From Halomonas sp. McH1-25 (GTDB lineage Bacteria; Pseudomonadota; Gammaproteobacteria; Pseudomonadales; Halomonadaceae): 64,000 bases of DNA. Within the stretch, counting starts at the first letter, position 1, and the number at the start of each line of letters is the position of its first letter. A program made the translations under genes and the position numbers. The notes under the pieces are model-generated. The model was not told the origin of the DNA. It saw only the letters and a program-made list of their open reading frames with translations, and did not search any database. Where the stretch lies: the NCBI RefSeq assembly GCF_022348165.1, contig NZ_JAKRFI010000007.1:170449-234448 (forward strand). The letters are read 5' to 3'. This document shows, piece after piece, positions 38,644 through 47,345 of this stretch.

Positions 38644-40173
38644 ATGGTTACCCCCTGTGTCGGAATAGGCAGAGATTCTGAAATTAATGGAGATTCTGAT
38701 CTCAACATAGAGTCCGCCTTAATTGCGAAGTTTGAAACTAATGCTGTTTTTTACGCTAATGAGATAGCGGTTAGCGATCAGGAAAAAACATTGACCTATG
38801 AACAACTAAATGTTCGGTCTAATAAGAGGCGGGACCAGCTAGCTGCACGTGGAATAAAAAAAGGAGATGGAGTTGCAATATCACTATCTCACACATGCGA
38901 ACTTGTTGTAAGTATGCTCGCTGTGCTGAAATTGGGAGCTTATTATATCCCGATAGACTTGAGGAATCCTCCGGAGAGAACGGATTATATAATTAATGAT
39001 TCTGAGCCCAAAGCAAAGATATATGAGTCATCTGGGAGAATTGAACTATCGAAGCTGAATAGGAGTAAAGAGGAAAGACAGCCTTTTAATGAACGACGCG
39101 ATCCTTTGGCTTATGTTATTTATACGTCTGGCACTACCGGAAGCCCTAAAGGCGTAGGCGTTACCCATAACAATATTGCACAATTGCTAACGAATACAGA
39201 AAGCCTCTTCGCTTTTGACCACAGTGATGTCTGGATGCTCTGTCATTCGTTTGCCTTCGACTTCTCAGTGTGGGAAATTTGGGGAGCACTATGGCATGGA
39301 GCAAAATTATTAGTACCCAATGAAATAACGGTTCTCGAAAGCAGCGCCCTGGCAGAATATATTATTAGTAACGGGGTTACTATTTTAAATCAAACTCCAA
39401 CAGCTTTTAAAAAGCTTCAGGAGGGCTTGGTTGTAGAGAGCTCTTGTAAACTACGTTACATTATATTTGGAGGAGAGAGGCTCAATGCTAAAGTATATGG
39501 CGATGCATTTGAATTTCTCAAAAGTTCAAAGGTAAAAATTGTAAATATGTATGGAATAACTGAGGTTACAGTCCATGCTACCTACCACGAATTAAATGAG
39601 CAAGATCTTATAGGAGAAGGGTCGAATATAGGTAAGGTCCTGCCGGGATTTGATTATGAAATACTTGATAGTGACGGAAACCAAGCTGAAGTAGGTGAGC
39701 TATACCTGTCCGGATTGCAAGTTTCAAAAGGATATGTGTTTGATAGTGCGAAGACGAAGAGTCGCTTCGTTAGGTTAGGTTGGAAAAGAGGTGTCTTTTA
39801 CAAAAGTGGCGACGTGGTAAGAAGGTTGTCTAATGGTGATCTTGAGTATTTGGGTCGCAATGATAATCAGGTAAAGATTAGAGGACATAGAGTAGAGCTT
39901 GCTGAAGTTGAAGCTAGGCTTTCTTCAATTTCTGCATTGTCACTTACTGCAGTAGCTCGTGTTGATAATGAGGTCAGTGGCGGTGATTTAGCATGCTTCT
40001 ACATTTTGCAGCCGGGGCAGGAAATTACAAGGAGAGAGCTAAAGGTTATGGCTAGGAGATTGTTACCGCATTATATGGTCCCAACCTACTTTATTGCTGT
40101 AAAGGAAATTCCTCATACGGTAAATGGAAAGGTTGACAGAGATTTTCTTGTGGAAAAATGGAGTTGCAAATGA
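38644..40173 (+). CDS. Stand-alone NRPS adenylation domain, predicted threonine-activating
   Basis: 509 aa from ATG 38644 with a strong AAAGGAGGG site. A-domain core motifs: A3 YTSGTTGSPKG (about 160), A4 FAFDFSVWE (about 205), A5 NMYGITE, A7 YKSGDVV, A8 VKIRGHRVEL, A10 NGKVDR (about 495). Specificity residues read D-F-W (A4), N (ILNQTP), I and G (YIIFGG), M (NMYG), V and H (VTVHATY) and K (A10), giving DFWNIGMVHK, the classical threonine code. It should load L-threonine on the carrier protein encoded next (4-bp overlap). The syringomycin enzyme SyrB1 has the same A and T functions in one chain. AT-rich, unlike the chromosome. Confidence 0.93.
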   Translation: MVTPCVGIGRDSEINGDSDLNIESALIAKFETNAVFYANEIAVSDQEKTLTYEQLNVRSNKRRDQLAARGIKKGDGVAISLSHTCELVVSMLAVLKLGAYYIPIDLRNPPERTDYIINDSEPKAKIYESSGRIELSKLNRSKEERQPFNERRDPLAYVIYTSGTTGSPKGVGVTHNNIAQLLTNTESLFAFDHSDVWMLCHSFAFDFSVWEIWGALWHGAKLLVPNEITVLESSALAEYIISNGVTILNQTPTAFKKLQEGLVVESSCKLRYIIFGGERLNAKVYGDAFEFLKSSKVKIVNMYGITEVTVHATYHELNEQDLIGEGSNIGKVLPGFDYEILDSDGNQAEVGELYLSGLQVSKGYVFDSAKTKSRFVRLGWKRGVFYKSGDVVRRLSNGDLEYLGRNDNQVKIRGHRVELAEVEARLSSISALSLTAVARVDNEVSGGDLACFYILQPGQEITRRELKVMARRLLPHYMVPTYFIAVKEIPHTVNGKVDRDFLVEKWSCK

Positions 40174-40397
40174 AAAATATGAATAAACAAGAATATGAAG
40201 CTATTTTCCTGAGCTGGGTTAGAGAAGCGTTGGATGACGGGGATATTAGTGGTGATGATAACTTCCTTGATGTAGGAGGAAACTCCCTCCTAGCGGTTGA
40301 GCTACTTGATAGATATGAAAAGAAATATGGAAAGAAAATTTCTATGCTCAGCTTGTTACAGCAAAGTATTAATAACGCGGTAGCAAACTCGAATTAA
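40170..40397 (+). CDS. Peptidyl carrier protein (PCP)
   Basis: 75 aa single carrier domain. The phosphopantetheine site is S39 in FLDVGGNSLLAVELL, and the helices around it fit the family. The ATG overlaps the adenylation gene by 4 bp and has GGAG in front. It needs a phosphopantetheinyl transferase from elsewhere in the genome; none is seen in the window. It is the likely tether on which threonine is modified by the halogenase. Confidence 0.93.
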   Translation: MKNMNKQEYEAIFLSWVREALDDGDISGDDNFLDVGGNSLLAVELLDRYEKKYGKKISMLSLLQQSINNAVANSN

Positions 40398-40412
40398 TAG
40401 GAGTGATATGAT

Positions 40413-41254
40413 ATGACTAACCAAACGCAAGTGTATAGTCTTACAGCTAATGAGCTAGTCCAATTCGAGAAGAATGGCTTTATTGGCCCTTTCACAATCT
40501 ATACGCCAGATGAAATGGATGCCTTATGGGATAAGATCAGAAGGCAGCTCCCAGATAGAAGCCATGCAGCATATCCGGTAGATGCGCATGGCGGAGTTAC
40601 CAATATTTCAAATTATGATCGCCATTTGGATATTGATGAGCTTGCTTGCCATATCTGCAACAAGAAAATAGTTGACCGTGTGACATCTATTTTAGGAGAA
40701 AATGTTCTTTGCTGGAGGACCGAGTTCTTCCCCAAATATCCAGGTGATGAAGGGACAGACTGGCATCAAGCTGATACATTTGCTAATGCCAGCGGTAAAC
40801 CACAAATATTATGGCCGGGCGAGAACGAAGATAACTTCAATGGAGGAACTATAACAGTCTGGACAGCTTTTACAGACTCTACGAAGGAAAATGGGTGCTT
40901 GCAACTTATTCCTGGAACGCATAAGAAAATGAATTATGATGAGCGGAAGACCATGGTGTTCAATCCTGAACGAATAAATGCAGTTGATAAAGAAGGTTTA
41001 AGTCAACATTAATGCATGCATCACTTCCTAACATACACACTGATCGAAAACAATATAGAATGGGGTTTGCAACTCGCTACGTTCCCTCTAATGTCATCGT
41101 TTATCCCAACACTGATGTGGTTCAGGAATACGGTGGAATAATTCCTCTTGACAATTTTGGCAATGTGCTTGTTAGCGGCAAGGACATGACTGGTGGTGTC
41201 AATAAATATCGCGATACTACTCTCAAAGGCACTCCTTACATTGTTAAGTGTTAA
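40413..41254 (+). pseudogene. SyrB2-like non-heme iron halogenase, with an internal deletion
   Basis: The first frame (199 aa, 40413-41012) is strikingly like SyrB2: [18 protein letters not shown]-like [28 protein letters not shown], then [13 protein letters not shown]. The iron ligand H118 is followed by A120 (HxA) where hydroxylases have an acidic residue, the mark of halogenases. After INAVDKEGL the frame hits a stop at 41010-41012. The second frame continues with STLMHAS and MGFATRYVPS, the family's C-terminus. About 35-40 residues between are deleted, out of frame. Stop and start overlap (TAATG). Enzyme activity as such is very unlikely. Confidence 0.85.
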
Positions 41255-41324
41255 TGTGTTCTTGAGGCGAGATAAGGCCTGGGGGAGTTTAATGTAATCC
41301 CGGGCCTTGTTCCAAGGGGGCAGC

Positions 41325-41969
41325 ATGCAAGAGCAAGTATACTTAAAAAATACATATAAGTTTACCCAAAAAAGCACATACACAAAAGTTAGCTGCATAA
41401 ATGAAGCTAACTGGATAGCGCTTGAAAATAACATTTTTCACCCTAAAGGTGGCGGTCAGCCGAGTGATACAGGCACCGTAGAAAATGTTGAAGTTATAGA
41501 AGTGAAAAAACTTGAGAGTGGCCTAGTGTGCCTCCGTTTGGCTAGCCATTGTGAATTTCCTCGTTTAGTAACAGCGGAGTTAGATGCTGGCAAACGTAAG
41601 AATCTGGCAGCTCTTCACACAGCAGGGCATATACTTAATGCTGTGATGGCTGCCAAGGGATTTACCTACCATAGTTGTAATCACGAGCCAGGAAAATCCC
41701 GGGTGGTGTTCAGTCTTGAAGAAAAAATGGATAGTTTAGATTTAAAGGAATCAATTGAATATGAGGTTAGTAATTTAATCCGGGGAGACATTAACGTATC
41801 GGACTCTTATCTGTGCAACGGACTAAGGGAGGTCCGTATCGGGAATATTAGAGATCGCTGCGCTGGCACGCATGTCAAAAGCACAGGGATGATAACGGAC
41901 TTCAATGTTCGATCTATTAAGAGCAAAAAAGGACAACTGTTAATAGGTTATGATTGCAGCCATATATAA
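41325..41969 (+). CDS. AlaX-like trans-acting aminoacyl-tRNA deacylase
   Basis: 214 aa from ATG 41325 with AAGGGGG upstream. The N-terminal part carries FHPKGGGQPSDTG and the editing domain has the zinc motif HxxxH (H98-H102, LHTAGHILN) and CxGTH (C179, H183, RCAGTHVKSTG). All four metal ligands are present. Free-standing AlaX proteins clear wrongly charged tRNA. In Streptomyces cattleya a relative, FthB, removes fluorothreonine from tRNA-Thr. By context this one is expected to remove a chlorinated threonine from tRNA as self-protection; the substrate is inferred. Confidence 0.85.
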   Translation: MQEQVYLKNTYKFTQKSTYTKVSCINEANWIALENNIFHPKGGGQPSDTGTVENVEVIEVKKLESGLVCLRLASHCEFPRLVTAELDAGKRKNLAALHTAGHILNAVMAAKGFTYHSCNHEPGKSRVVFSLEEKMDSLDLKESIEYEVSNLIRGDINVSDSYLCNGLREVRIGNIRDRCAGTHVKSTGMITDFNVRSIKSKKGQLLIGYDCSHI

Positions 41970-41986
41970 TAGCATAAGGAAATAAC

Positions 41987-42895
41987 ATGCCACACGTCAA
42001 AGTCGCTAAGGTACAAGCTAGTAAGCGAGCTATTGTTACGGATGTTAGCGTTCTAGGTGTTGCCATTGTCTGGGGGTCTAGCTATGTAGCTATGCAGGAA
42101 GTAGGAAAGTATCTAGATGTGCAAACATTTTTGGCCGCAAGGTTTTTGTTCTCGCTTCCGATCTTACTTTATTTGTTTAGTGGGAATCTTATAAAAATAA
42201 GCAAGTTGGAAATTGGTATTGGATTTTTTCTTGGCCTTTTTTTGTTTGCTATTCTTTCGCTCGAGACGACTGGGGTTAAATATACATCTGCCGCTAATGC
42301 TGGCTTTCTTATAGCTGTTTCCGTTGTACTTGTCCCCTTGTTTGAAAGAATAATTGGGGGGGTTGAAAAAAGAGCTGCAGTTTATCTGCTGGCTATTCTC
42401 GCTTTGGTTGGATGCTATTTGTTAAGCAAGCCAACTTATTCTGGAGTAAACTTTGTTTTTGGAGATTATATAATATTATTTGCTGCAGTAGTAAGGGGGC
42501 TGCAGATTTTTCTATTCGGACACTTGACAAAGGGCGTGAATGTGTCAACTACCAATATTACCCTTGTAGAGTTATCGCTTGTGGCTGTGCTTGCTAGCTT
42601 TAGTACTTTTTTTATTGGCCATGTTGAGGATGTGGATTTTACAGTAATTCCAAACTACGTATGGTTGGTAGTTATTTACTTGGGGGTTGTTGGAACATCA
42701 TTTGCTTTCTTGGCCCAACTTAACGCAGCACAAAAAACTAGTTCTACCAGGGTGGCGTTGATTTTGTCAACTGAGCCGGTGTTCGCGGCTTTCTTTGCAT
42801 GGATGATCGCGGGGGAAACAATCTCATCCATACAGCTTTTAGGTGGTGTTTTAATTTTTATCTCGGCTTTTCTTGGAAGATTGATTGAGGCCTAA
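41987..42895 (+). CDS. EamA/DMT-family exporter
   Basis: 302 aa with ten membrane helices in two EamA repeats (VAIVWGSSYVAMQEVG in the first; STEPVFAAFFAWMIAGE in the second). The family exports amino acids and related metabolites. It lies 17 bp after the deacylase gene and 1 bp before the thioesterase gene, so it belongs to the cassette and could export the free amino-acid product, as proposed for FthC in the fluorothreonine locus. AT-rich like its neighbours. Confidence 0.9.
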   Translation: MPHVKVAKVQASKRAIVTDVSVLGVAIVWGSSYVAMQEVGKYLDVQTFLAARFLFSLPILLYLFSGNLIKISKLEIGIGFFLGLFLFAILSLETTGVKYTSAANAGFLIAVSVVLVPLFERIIGGVEKRAAVYLLAILALVGCYLLSKPTYSGVNFVFGDYIILFAAVVRGLQIFLFGHLTKGVNVSTTNITLVELSLVAVLASFSTFFIGHVEDVDFTVIPNYVWLVVIYLGVVGTSFAFLAQLNAAQKTSSTRVALILSTEPVFAAFFAWMIAGETISSIQLLGGVLIFISAFLGRLIEA

Positions 42896-42896
42896 T

Positions 42897-43625
42897 ATGG
42901 CTGCTGAAACGCAAGATCCTTACATATATTTGCTCCCATTTGCTGGTGGTGGCGCTGCAGACATGAAAAAGCTACGCATAGAACTAGAAAAAAAGTATAA
43001 GACAATTTGCTTAGAGCTCCCCGGCCGAGGGAGGCGCTGGAGGGAGCCTTTTTTAATTAATTCAGATGATGCTGTTAAAGATTTATGCTCCCAAGTTGAG
43101 CCTCATGCTAAAGATATGGTTATTGTTGGGCATAGCCTTGGGGCATATTTGGGTTACAAGGTCGCCTGCTATTTTTCAAAATATTTTTCAATCAATTTCG
43201 TGGCGTTATCCAATGTTGCGCCTTCCGCAAATAATAAGATTGTGGGGAATGTTTCTTTAAAAAGTAGTTGTGATCAAATTAGAGAGCTTGCTGGATATTA
43301 CGAGCCTCTTGAGAAGCTTAGGAATTATGATGAGAAAGTTTACTCGCTAGCCATGACGGTATTAAAATATGATTTGTTATTGTCCGAGCATTTTTTGAAA
43401 TATTCTGATAAGCTAATGTTGCCTTGTAACATACACCTGGTTTATGGTCTCGATGAGGGCTACTCTAAAGATGAAATCAATGAGTGGGAGTTGTTAACAG
43501 ATAGAAGTTTGTACACTTATTCTATTGAGGGTGATCATTTCTTTCCACAGCGATATCCTGAGTGTACGGCGTCAATCATATGTTCCATCTTGGGAAAAGC
43601 TGAGGTATATTGTAGTCATTTATAG
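42897..43625 (+). CDS. Type II thioesterase
   Basis: 242 aa alpha/beta hydrolase. Begins with IYLLPFAGGGAADMKKL, family-typical of NRPS-associated thioesterases; nucleophile S80 in VGHSLGAY, acid in GLDEGYSKDEI, and histidine in EGDHFF. It either proofreads the carrier protein or, in a pathway with no condensation domain, releases the free amino acid. The ATG follows the EamA stop by 1 bp. Confidence 0.93.
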   Translation: MAAETQDPYIYLLPFAGGGAADMKKLRIELEKKYKTICLELPGRGRRWREPFLINSDDAVKDLCSQVEPHAKDMVIVGHSLGAYLGYKVACYFSKYFSINFVALSNVAPSANNKIVGNVSLKSSCDQIRELAGYYEPLEKLRNYDEKVYSLAMTVLKYDLLLSEHFLKYSDKLMLPCNIHLVYGLDEGYSKDEINEWELLTDRSLYTYSIEGDHFFPQRYPECTASIICSILGKAEVYCSHL

Positions 43626-43644
43626 AGCATCGCTGGGTAAAGAA

Positions 43645-44196
43645 ATGACTCATATAAAAACTCAAGCTTCATCTTCTGCAGAAATAGGCGCAAAAATTAA
43701 GAATCTACGCTTGCAGCGTGGGATTGGTTTAGGTGAATTGGCTAGACTGGCTGGAATAGGCAAGGCAACGTTATCTTCTTTAGAGTCTGGTAACGGAAAT
43801 CCTAGGCTGGAGACTCTGGATGCAATATCGGTAGCGTTGCGGCTTCCGCTTGGCGATTTGATTACTCCAGATATCTCTGAACAAGAAGTAATTGTACGGG
43901 CTACCCCTGATCCCGAGGTGTTCAGTCAAGAACTTCTTTTTCGTCTTCCTAGAGGGCTATCAACTGAGATCTGGCATTTAAGAATGCGTCATAATGAAGT
44001 GATTAAGAGTCCGGCACATGCGGCCGGCACGACTGAGCATATATTTGTTTTTTCGGGGGCATTGGAAATCAATTACAATAACAAGGAAATAGTTATGGGC
44101 CCAGGTGATTTCGTAAGAATAGTCACTGATGTACAGCATTCTTATACAGCGATCGGTGATGTTGATGGTTTGGTGCTTATGGCTTATTCCTTGTAA
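43645..44196 (+). CDS. XRE-family regulator with cupin domain
   Basis: 183 aa from ATG 43645. N-terminal helix-turn-helix (IKNLRLQRGIGLGELARLAG, then SSLESGNGNPRLETL), C-terminal cupin (about 110-183, EHIFVFSGALEINY and MGPGDFVRI). Such proteins are usually local repressors that sense a small metabolite. It ends the cassette and is a candidate for binding the dyad at 38541-38579. Confidence 0.9.
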   Translation: MTHIKTQASSSAEIGAKIKNLRLQRGIGLGELARLAGIGKATLSSLESGNGNPRLETLDAISVALRLPLGDLITPDISEQEVIVRATPDPEVFSQELLFRLPRGLSTEIWHLRMRHNEVIKSPAHAAGTTEHIFVFSGALEINYNNKEIVMGPGDFVRIVTDVQHSYTAIGDVDGLVLMAYSL

Positions 44197-44203
44197 AATA
44201 TAT

Positions 44204-44325
44204 ACCAAGATATAATTGGTTTTTCTTTTTAAGAGTGCAATTAGATTTTGAGTATGTGTGGTGCGCGCTTTAATTATTGGTATGTGTAGTATCGTTTAAG
44301 CTCAATGATTGAGTCGCTATAGCGA
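44204..44325. terminator. Weak terminator and two perfect palindromes at the cassette end
   Basis: After the regulator gene, ACCAA/TTGGT (44204-44220) followed by a T-rich run forms a weak terminator. At 44301-44313 (CTCAATGATTGAG) and 44314-44325 (TCGCTATAGCGA) there are two adjacent perfect palindromes. This AT-rich stretch ends where GC-rich backbone begins, near 44369. No gene is seen in 44197-44368. Confidence 0.4.
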
Positions 44326-44368
44326 GGATGCCATTTATAGTCATTATTGAGTATGTCGCGGAATTGTT

Positions 44369-45226
44369 TCAATGTTGTTTTATAAGAACGGTAGCGTGGT
44401 TATCGCTGACAGTTGCCGTTAGATTTGAATTACGATGGGCCGAAAATGAAGAATGGGGGAGAGTCGATTTTACAAAGGCGGTAGGGGATTGACCGAGCAC
44501 CTTGCGAAACATGCTGGAGAAGGCGCCCGGATTGTCGTAGCCGAGTTCCAGAGCGGTTCGGGTAACGGAGCTACCGGAGAGTAGTCTGGGGAGGGCGGCC
44601 ATCAGGCAGGCCTGCTGGCGCCATACCGCGAACGACATGCCGGTCTGCTGACGGAACAGGCGATTGAAGGTGCGTTGGCTGCGATGCAGTTGCCGCGCCC
44701 AGTCCTCGGGCAGGCTACGGATATGCGGCTGGGCGAGAAAATCCTTACACAGGCTGGCAAGCTGAAAATCTTGGGGCATAGGAGCGAACAGTGGCAGTGA
44801 CGGCGCCAGTTGCAGCTCGTACAGCAATAGCTGAGCGAGGGCGCCATCGCGACCGCTCTCGTCATAGCGCGCGGGCATGTTTGCGGAGGCCAGCAACAGG
44901 TGATGCAGAAGCGGCGTCACGACCAGCACTTCGCAGCTGCGGGAGGGGCGCGGAGCCGCGAGAGGCTCGATATACAGGCTACGGGTACTGACGCCGTTCA
45001 TCCGCACCCGGTGGCGCTTGCCCGCCGGCAGCCAGACACCGCTATAGGGCGGTACCATCCAGGTGCCGTCATCGGTATCCACTTCCATCAAGCCCGTCAT
45101 GCCGTAGAGAAACTGGGCACGGCGATGGGTATGAAAATCAAGCACGATGCCGGGGCTGTAGTCGGTGCCGATGGCCACGATGGGCCGGGCCACATGTTCC
45201 ACGTCCGCCAGAGGAATATTGAGCAT
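44369..45226 (-). CDS. AraC-family transcription regulator
   Basis: 285 aa. N-terminal cupin-type sensing domain (DFHTHRRAQFLYGMTGLMEV) and C-terminal double helix-turn-helix (SQRTFNRLFRQQTGMSF and RTALELGYDNPGAFSSMFRKVLGQSP). The domain order is the one seen in regulators of efflux genes. It is divergent from the TSUP gene (109 bp between starts), which it probably controls. Confidence 0.92.
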   Translation of the reverse strand: MLNIPLADVEHVARPIVAIGTDYSPGIVLDFHTHRRAQFLYGMTGLMEVDTDDGTWMVPPYSGVWLPAGKRHRVRMNGVSTRSLYIEPLAAPRPSRSCEVLVVTPLLHHLLLASANMPARYDESGRDGALAQLLLYELQLAPSLPLFAPMPQDFQLASLCKDFLAQPHIRSLPEDWARQLHRSQRTFNRLFRQQTGMSFAVWRQQACLMAALPRLLSGSSVTRTALELGYDNPGAFSSMFRKVLGQSPTAFVKSTLPHSSFSAHRNSNLTATVSDNHATVLIKQH

Positions 45227-45334
45227 TTGTTGTCAGCGTGGCCGAAATACAATGATTATTGGCCAACCGACGAAAGTCGGCCACTCCTTACCGGAATATC
45301 GTTCCTGTCGTTGAGTTCCATCAGGAGAGTTCCG

Positions 45335-46144
45335 GTGTATGGCGTATTGCTTCTCTGCGGCGGGTTGGCTGGGGTTACCACCGTGTTGTTCGGTTTCGGT
45401 GGCGGCTTCGTCGTCGTTCCCTTGATGTACACCTTACTGGTTGCCGTCCATGGGCCGGATAGCGCAGCTGGCCTGGCGGCCATGCATATCGCGGTGGCCA
45501 CCTCGACCGCGCTGATGATCTTCGCGGCTTCCCTGGCGACATGGCGTCACCACCGGCGACGGACAGTGCAATGGCATCTGGTGCGTCCGCTGGTCGGCTA
45601 TATCGCTATCGGTGCCGTGCTCGGCGCGGCGGCGGCAGTGTCGTTGAGCGGTGACTGGGTGCGCTGGGTGTTCATCGGCTATCTGGCGATCACGATTGCG
45701 GATGCCATCCTGCGGCCTGGCTTCCTGCATCAGGTGAGTGGCGATGTACGTCCCATGGGCCGCCGGGTGACAGCGATGACAGGCACGTTCATCGGCACTG
45801 TCGCCGCCTTTCTGGGTGTTGGCGGGAGCGTGATGACCGTGCCATTCATGCGCCGCAGAGGGGCCAGCATGACGGCGGCCACGGCGATGGCCAATCCGTT
45901 GTCGTTGCCGATGGCGGTGAGTGGCACCGCGACTTATATACTGCTGTCGGCCAGCGATACCGCTCTGGGCCCCTGGTATGCGGGATATGTGGATCTGCGC
46001 GCGTTGCTGGCGCTGGCGGTGGGGTCATGGCTCGGCATCCGCCTGGCGTCGCGATGGATCGGGCGCATTCCCGATCGCATCCATGCCGGGGTGTACCTGT
46101 TGTTGCTGACGGTGGTACTGGTGGTGATGGTCGTCATGCACTGA
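45335..46144 (+). CDS. TSUP/TauE-SafE family membrane transporter
   Basis: 269 aa from GTG 45335, with AGGAG at 45323; the open frame runs far upstream against the AraC gene and is not used. Eight membrane helices with the family repeat GFGGGFVVVPLM and GVGGSVMTVPFM. The family moves sulfonates, sulfite or organic anions. Substrate unknown. Divergent neighbour is an AraC regulator. Confidence 0.88.
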   Translation: MYGVLLLCGGLAGVTTVLFGFGGGFVVVPLMYTLLVAVHGPDSAAGLAAMHIAVATSTALMIFAASLATWRHHRRRTVQWHLVRPLVGYIAIGAVLGAAAAVSLSGDWVRWVFIGYLAITIADAILRPGFLHQVSGDVRPMGRRVTAMTGTFIGTVAAFLGVGGSVMTVPFMRRRGASMTAATAMANPLSLPMAVSGTATYILLSASDTALGPWYAGYVDLRALLALAVGSWLGIRLASRWIGRIPDRIHAGVYLLLLTVVLVVMVVMH

Positions 46145-47127
46145 ATCGAGTCGGGGCTTCCCTGATGGTGGTGAATTCCACCATGTTCTCGGTAAACAGC
46201 GCTGATGGCCTGATGGTATTCATGACTGGCACTTCGATGTCATAACCGATCCTGCCGGATTCGTCGGAGAGGGCGTGCCATGGTCGGTTGACAGTGAACT
46301 CACTCGAACAAGGCCGGTATGAGCGAACAACCTCCAATCCTTATCTATCAAGGTGCCCTAGACAGGGCTCGACCCGAAGGGCCGAACCCTGTATGCCAGA
46401 TATTTGCCTGTTGGGAATAGCTCTGCATCGAGTTGGCGTAACCATCTACATTTGAGATAAAAAAGCCGATAAACGTTAAAATATGACGTCTGGCCTGGAA
46501 CTGGTCCAGGACCAGTTGCCCCAATGAGTACGGGCAGCCGGTGGGGAAAAACGAAGGCAAGGCCGTCGGAGGAGTCGGTAGGAGAAGGCGGGGCCACTGT
46601 TGGCGATGAGTTCGAGGACTTTTGATGGCGAACAAGAAAGCACAACGCCAGGATCTCGACATCCATCTCGGTACGGATGGGGAGTTCTCGATGAAAGCAC
46701 TATGCGTCGGCTTGCCCGGCTGACCACCCAGCTAGGCTATTCTTCGATCTGCTTGGCAAATAAACTCTTATTCACCAAGGATCGTTACTGTATTGGTCAC
46801 AGGTAAATCCTTGACCGACTGAGCCTGTGCCAGGAGTTGGGAAACGATCGTGTTGAGAGGGCAATCCTTGGGCGCAAGCATACAACCTATAACAACATTT
46901 TAATCAGTGAGGTATGAAAATCTTAGCGATTTTAGTAAAAGCTCTTGTGTTAGCTGGCGCTTTGAAGCAGCTAGATGCCCTGCAACGCCTTGGTTGGCAT
47001 ACTGCCCCGGGTGATGACGTTGGACGTGGCGGCGGTCACAGCGTGCATTGGAGGGCTGAGGCATGGCTCCCGATGTTAGCTGCAATGATGAAAGCGGCCG
47101 ACAACGTCGATGCGACCTTGGATCGCT

Positions 47128-47210
47128 GTTTTCTGCCGTCAGCGCCGTGCCGTGGGGCGTTCTTCGCAACAGCTTGACCTCCAGGCGCTGCTCCAACTGG
47201 CGGAGGTAAT
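47128..47210 (-). pseudogene. Remnant of a LysR-type regulator
   Basis: The minus strand reads RQLEQRLEVKLLRRTPHG followed by TALTAE, the end of the winged helix-turn-helix of a LysR regulator (LE-x-x-L-G-V-x-L-F-x-R form). The first helix and the effector domain are missing. No promoter or start is present. Confidence 0.7.
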
Positions 47211-47275
47211 ATAACCTATTTACTGCACAAGCGCGTTGAGAAGGACAGATGATAAACGTTCGTCCTTTTGGCTCT

Positions 47276-47304
47276 GACAATGCGGAGCAAGACTCCGCAT
47301 TGTC
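47276..47304. repeat. Perfect 12-bp inverted repeat
   Basis: GACAATGCGGAG and CTCCGCATTGTC around CAAGA, with no T-tract on either side. It lies about 40 bp after the stop of the convergent permease gene and may cap its mRNA. Confidence 0.5.
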
Positions 47305-47345
47305 ATCTGTAATCGAGAGCACCCTGAGGCCGAGATGTACGCTGA

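Larger units (their letters stand above)
46145..47345. other. Gene-poor stretch with relics and palindromes
   Basis: No gene convinces in 1.2 kb. A minus-strand frame at 46134-46337 (TTG start, 67 codons) overlaps the TSUP end by 11 bp and has no recognised family. A perfect palindrome AACTGGTCC-A-GGACCAGTT lies at 46499-46517. A short plus-strand frame from 46624 (MANKKAQRQDLDIHLG) looks like a remnant. A LysR relic lies at 47128-47210, and a perfect 12-bp hairpin at 47276-47304. The stretch looks like decayed DNA. Confidence 0.5.

Noticed and set aside
40413..41254. Two separate genes, a PhyH-like oxygenase and a small protein
   Set aside because: The two frames align with consecutive parts of one SyrB2-like protein with a missing middle, so one broken gene explains them better.
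46348..46727. Overlapping minus-strand frames of 83-104 codons
   Set aside because: Frames overlap each other in different phases, with no ribosome site or family; the stretch looks non-coding.
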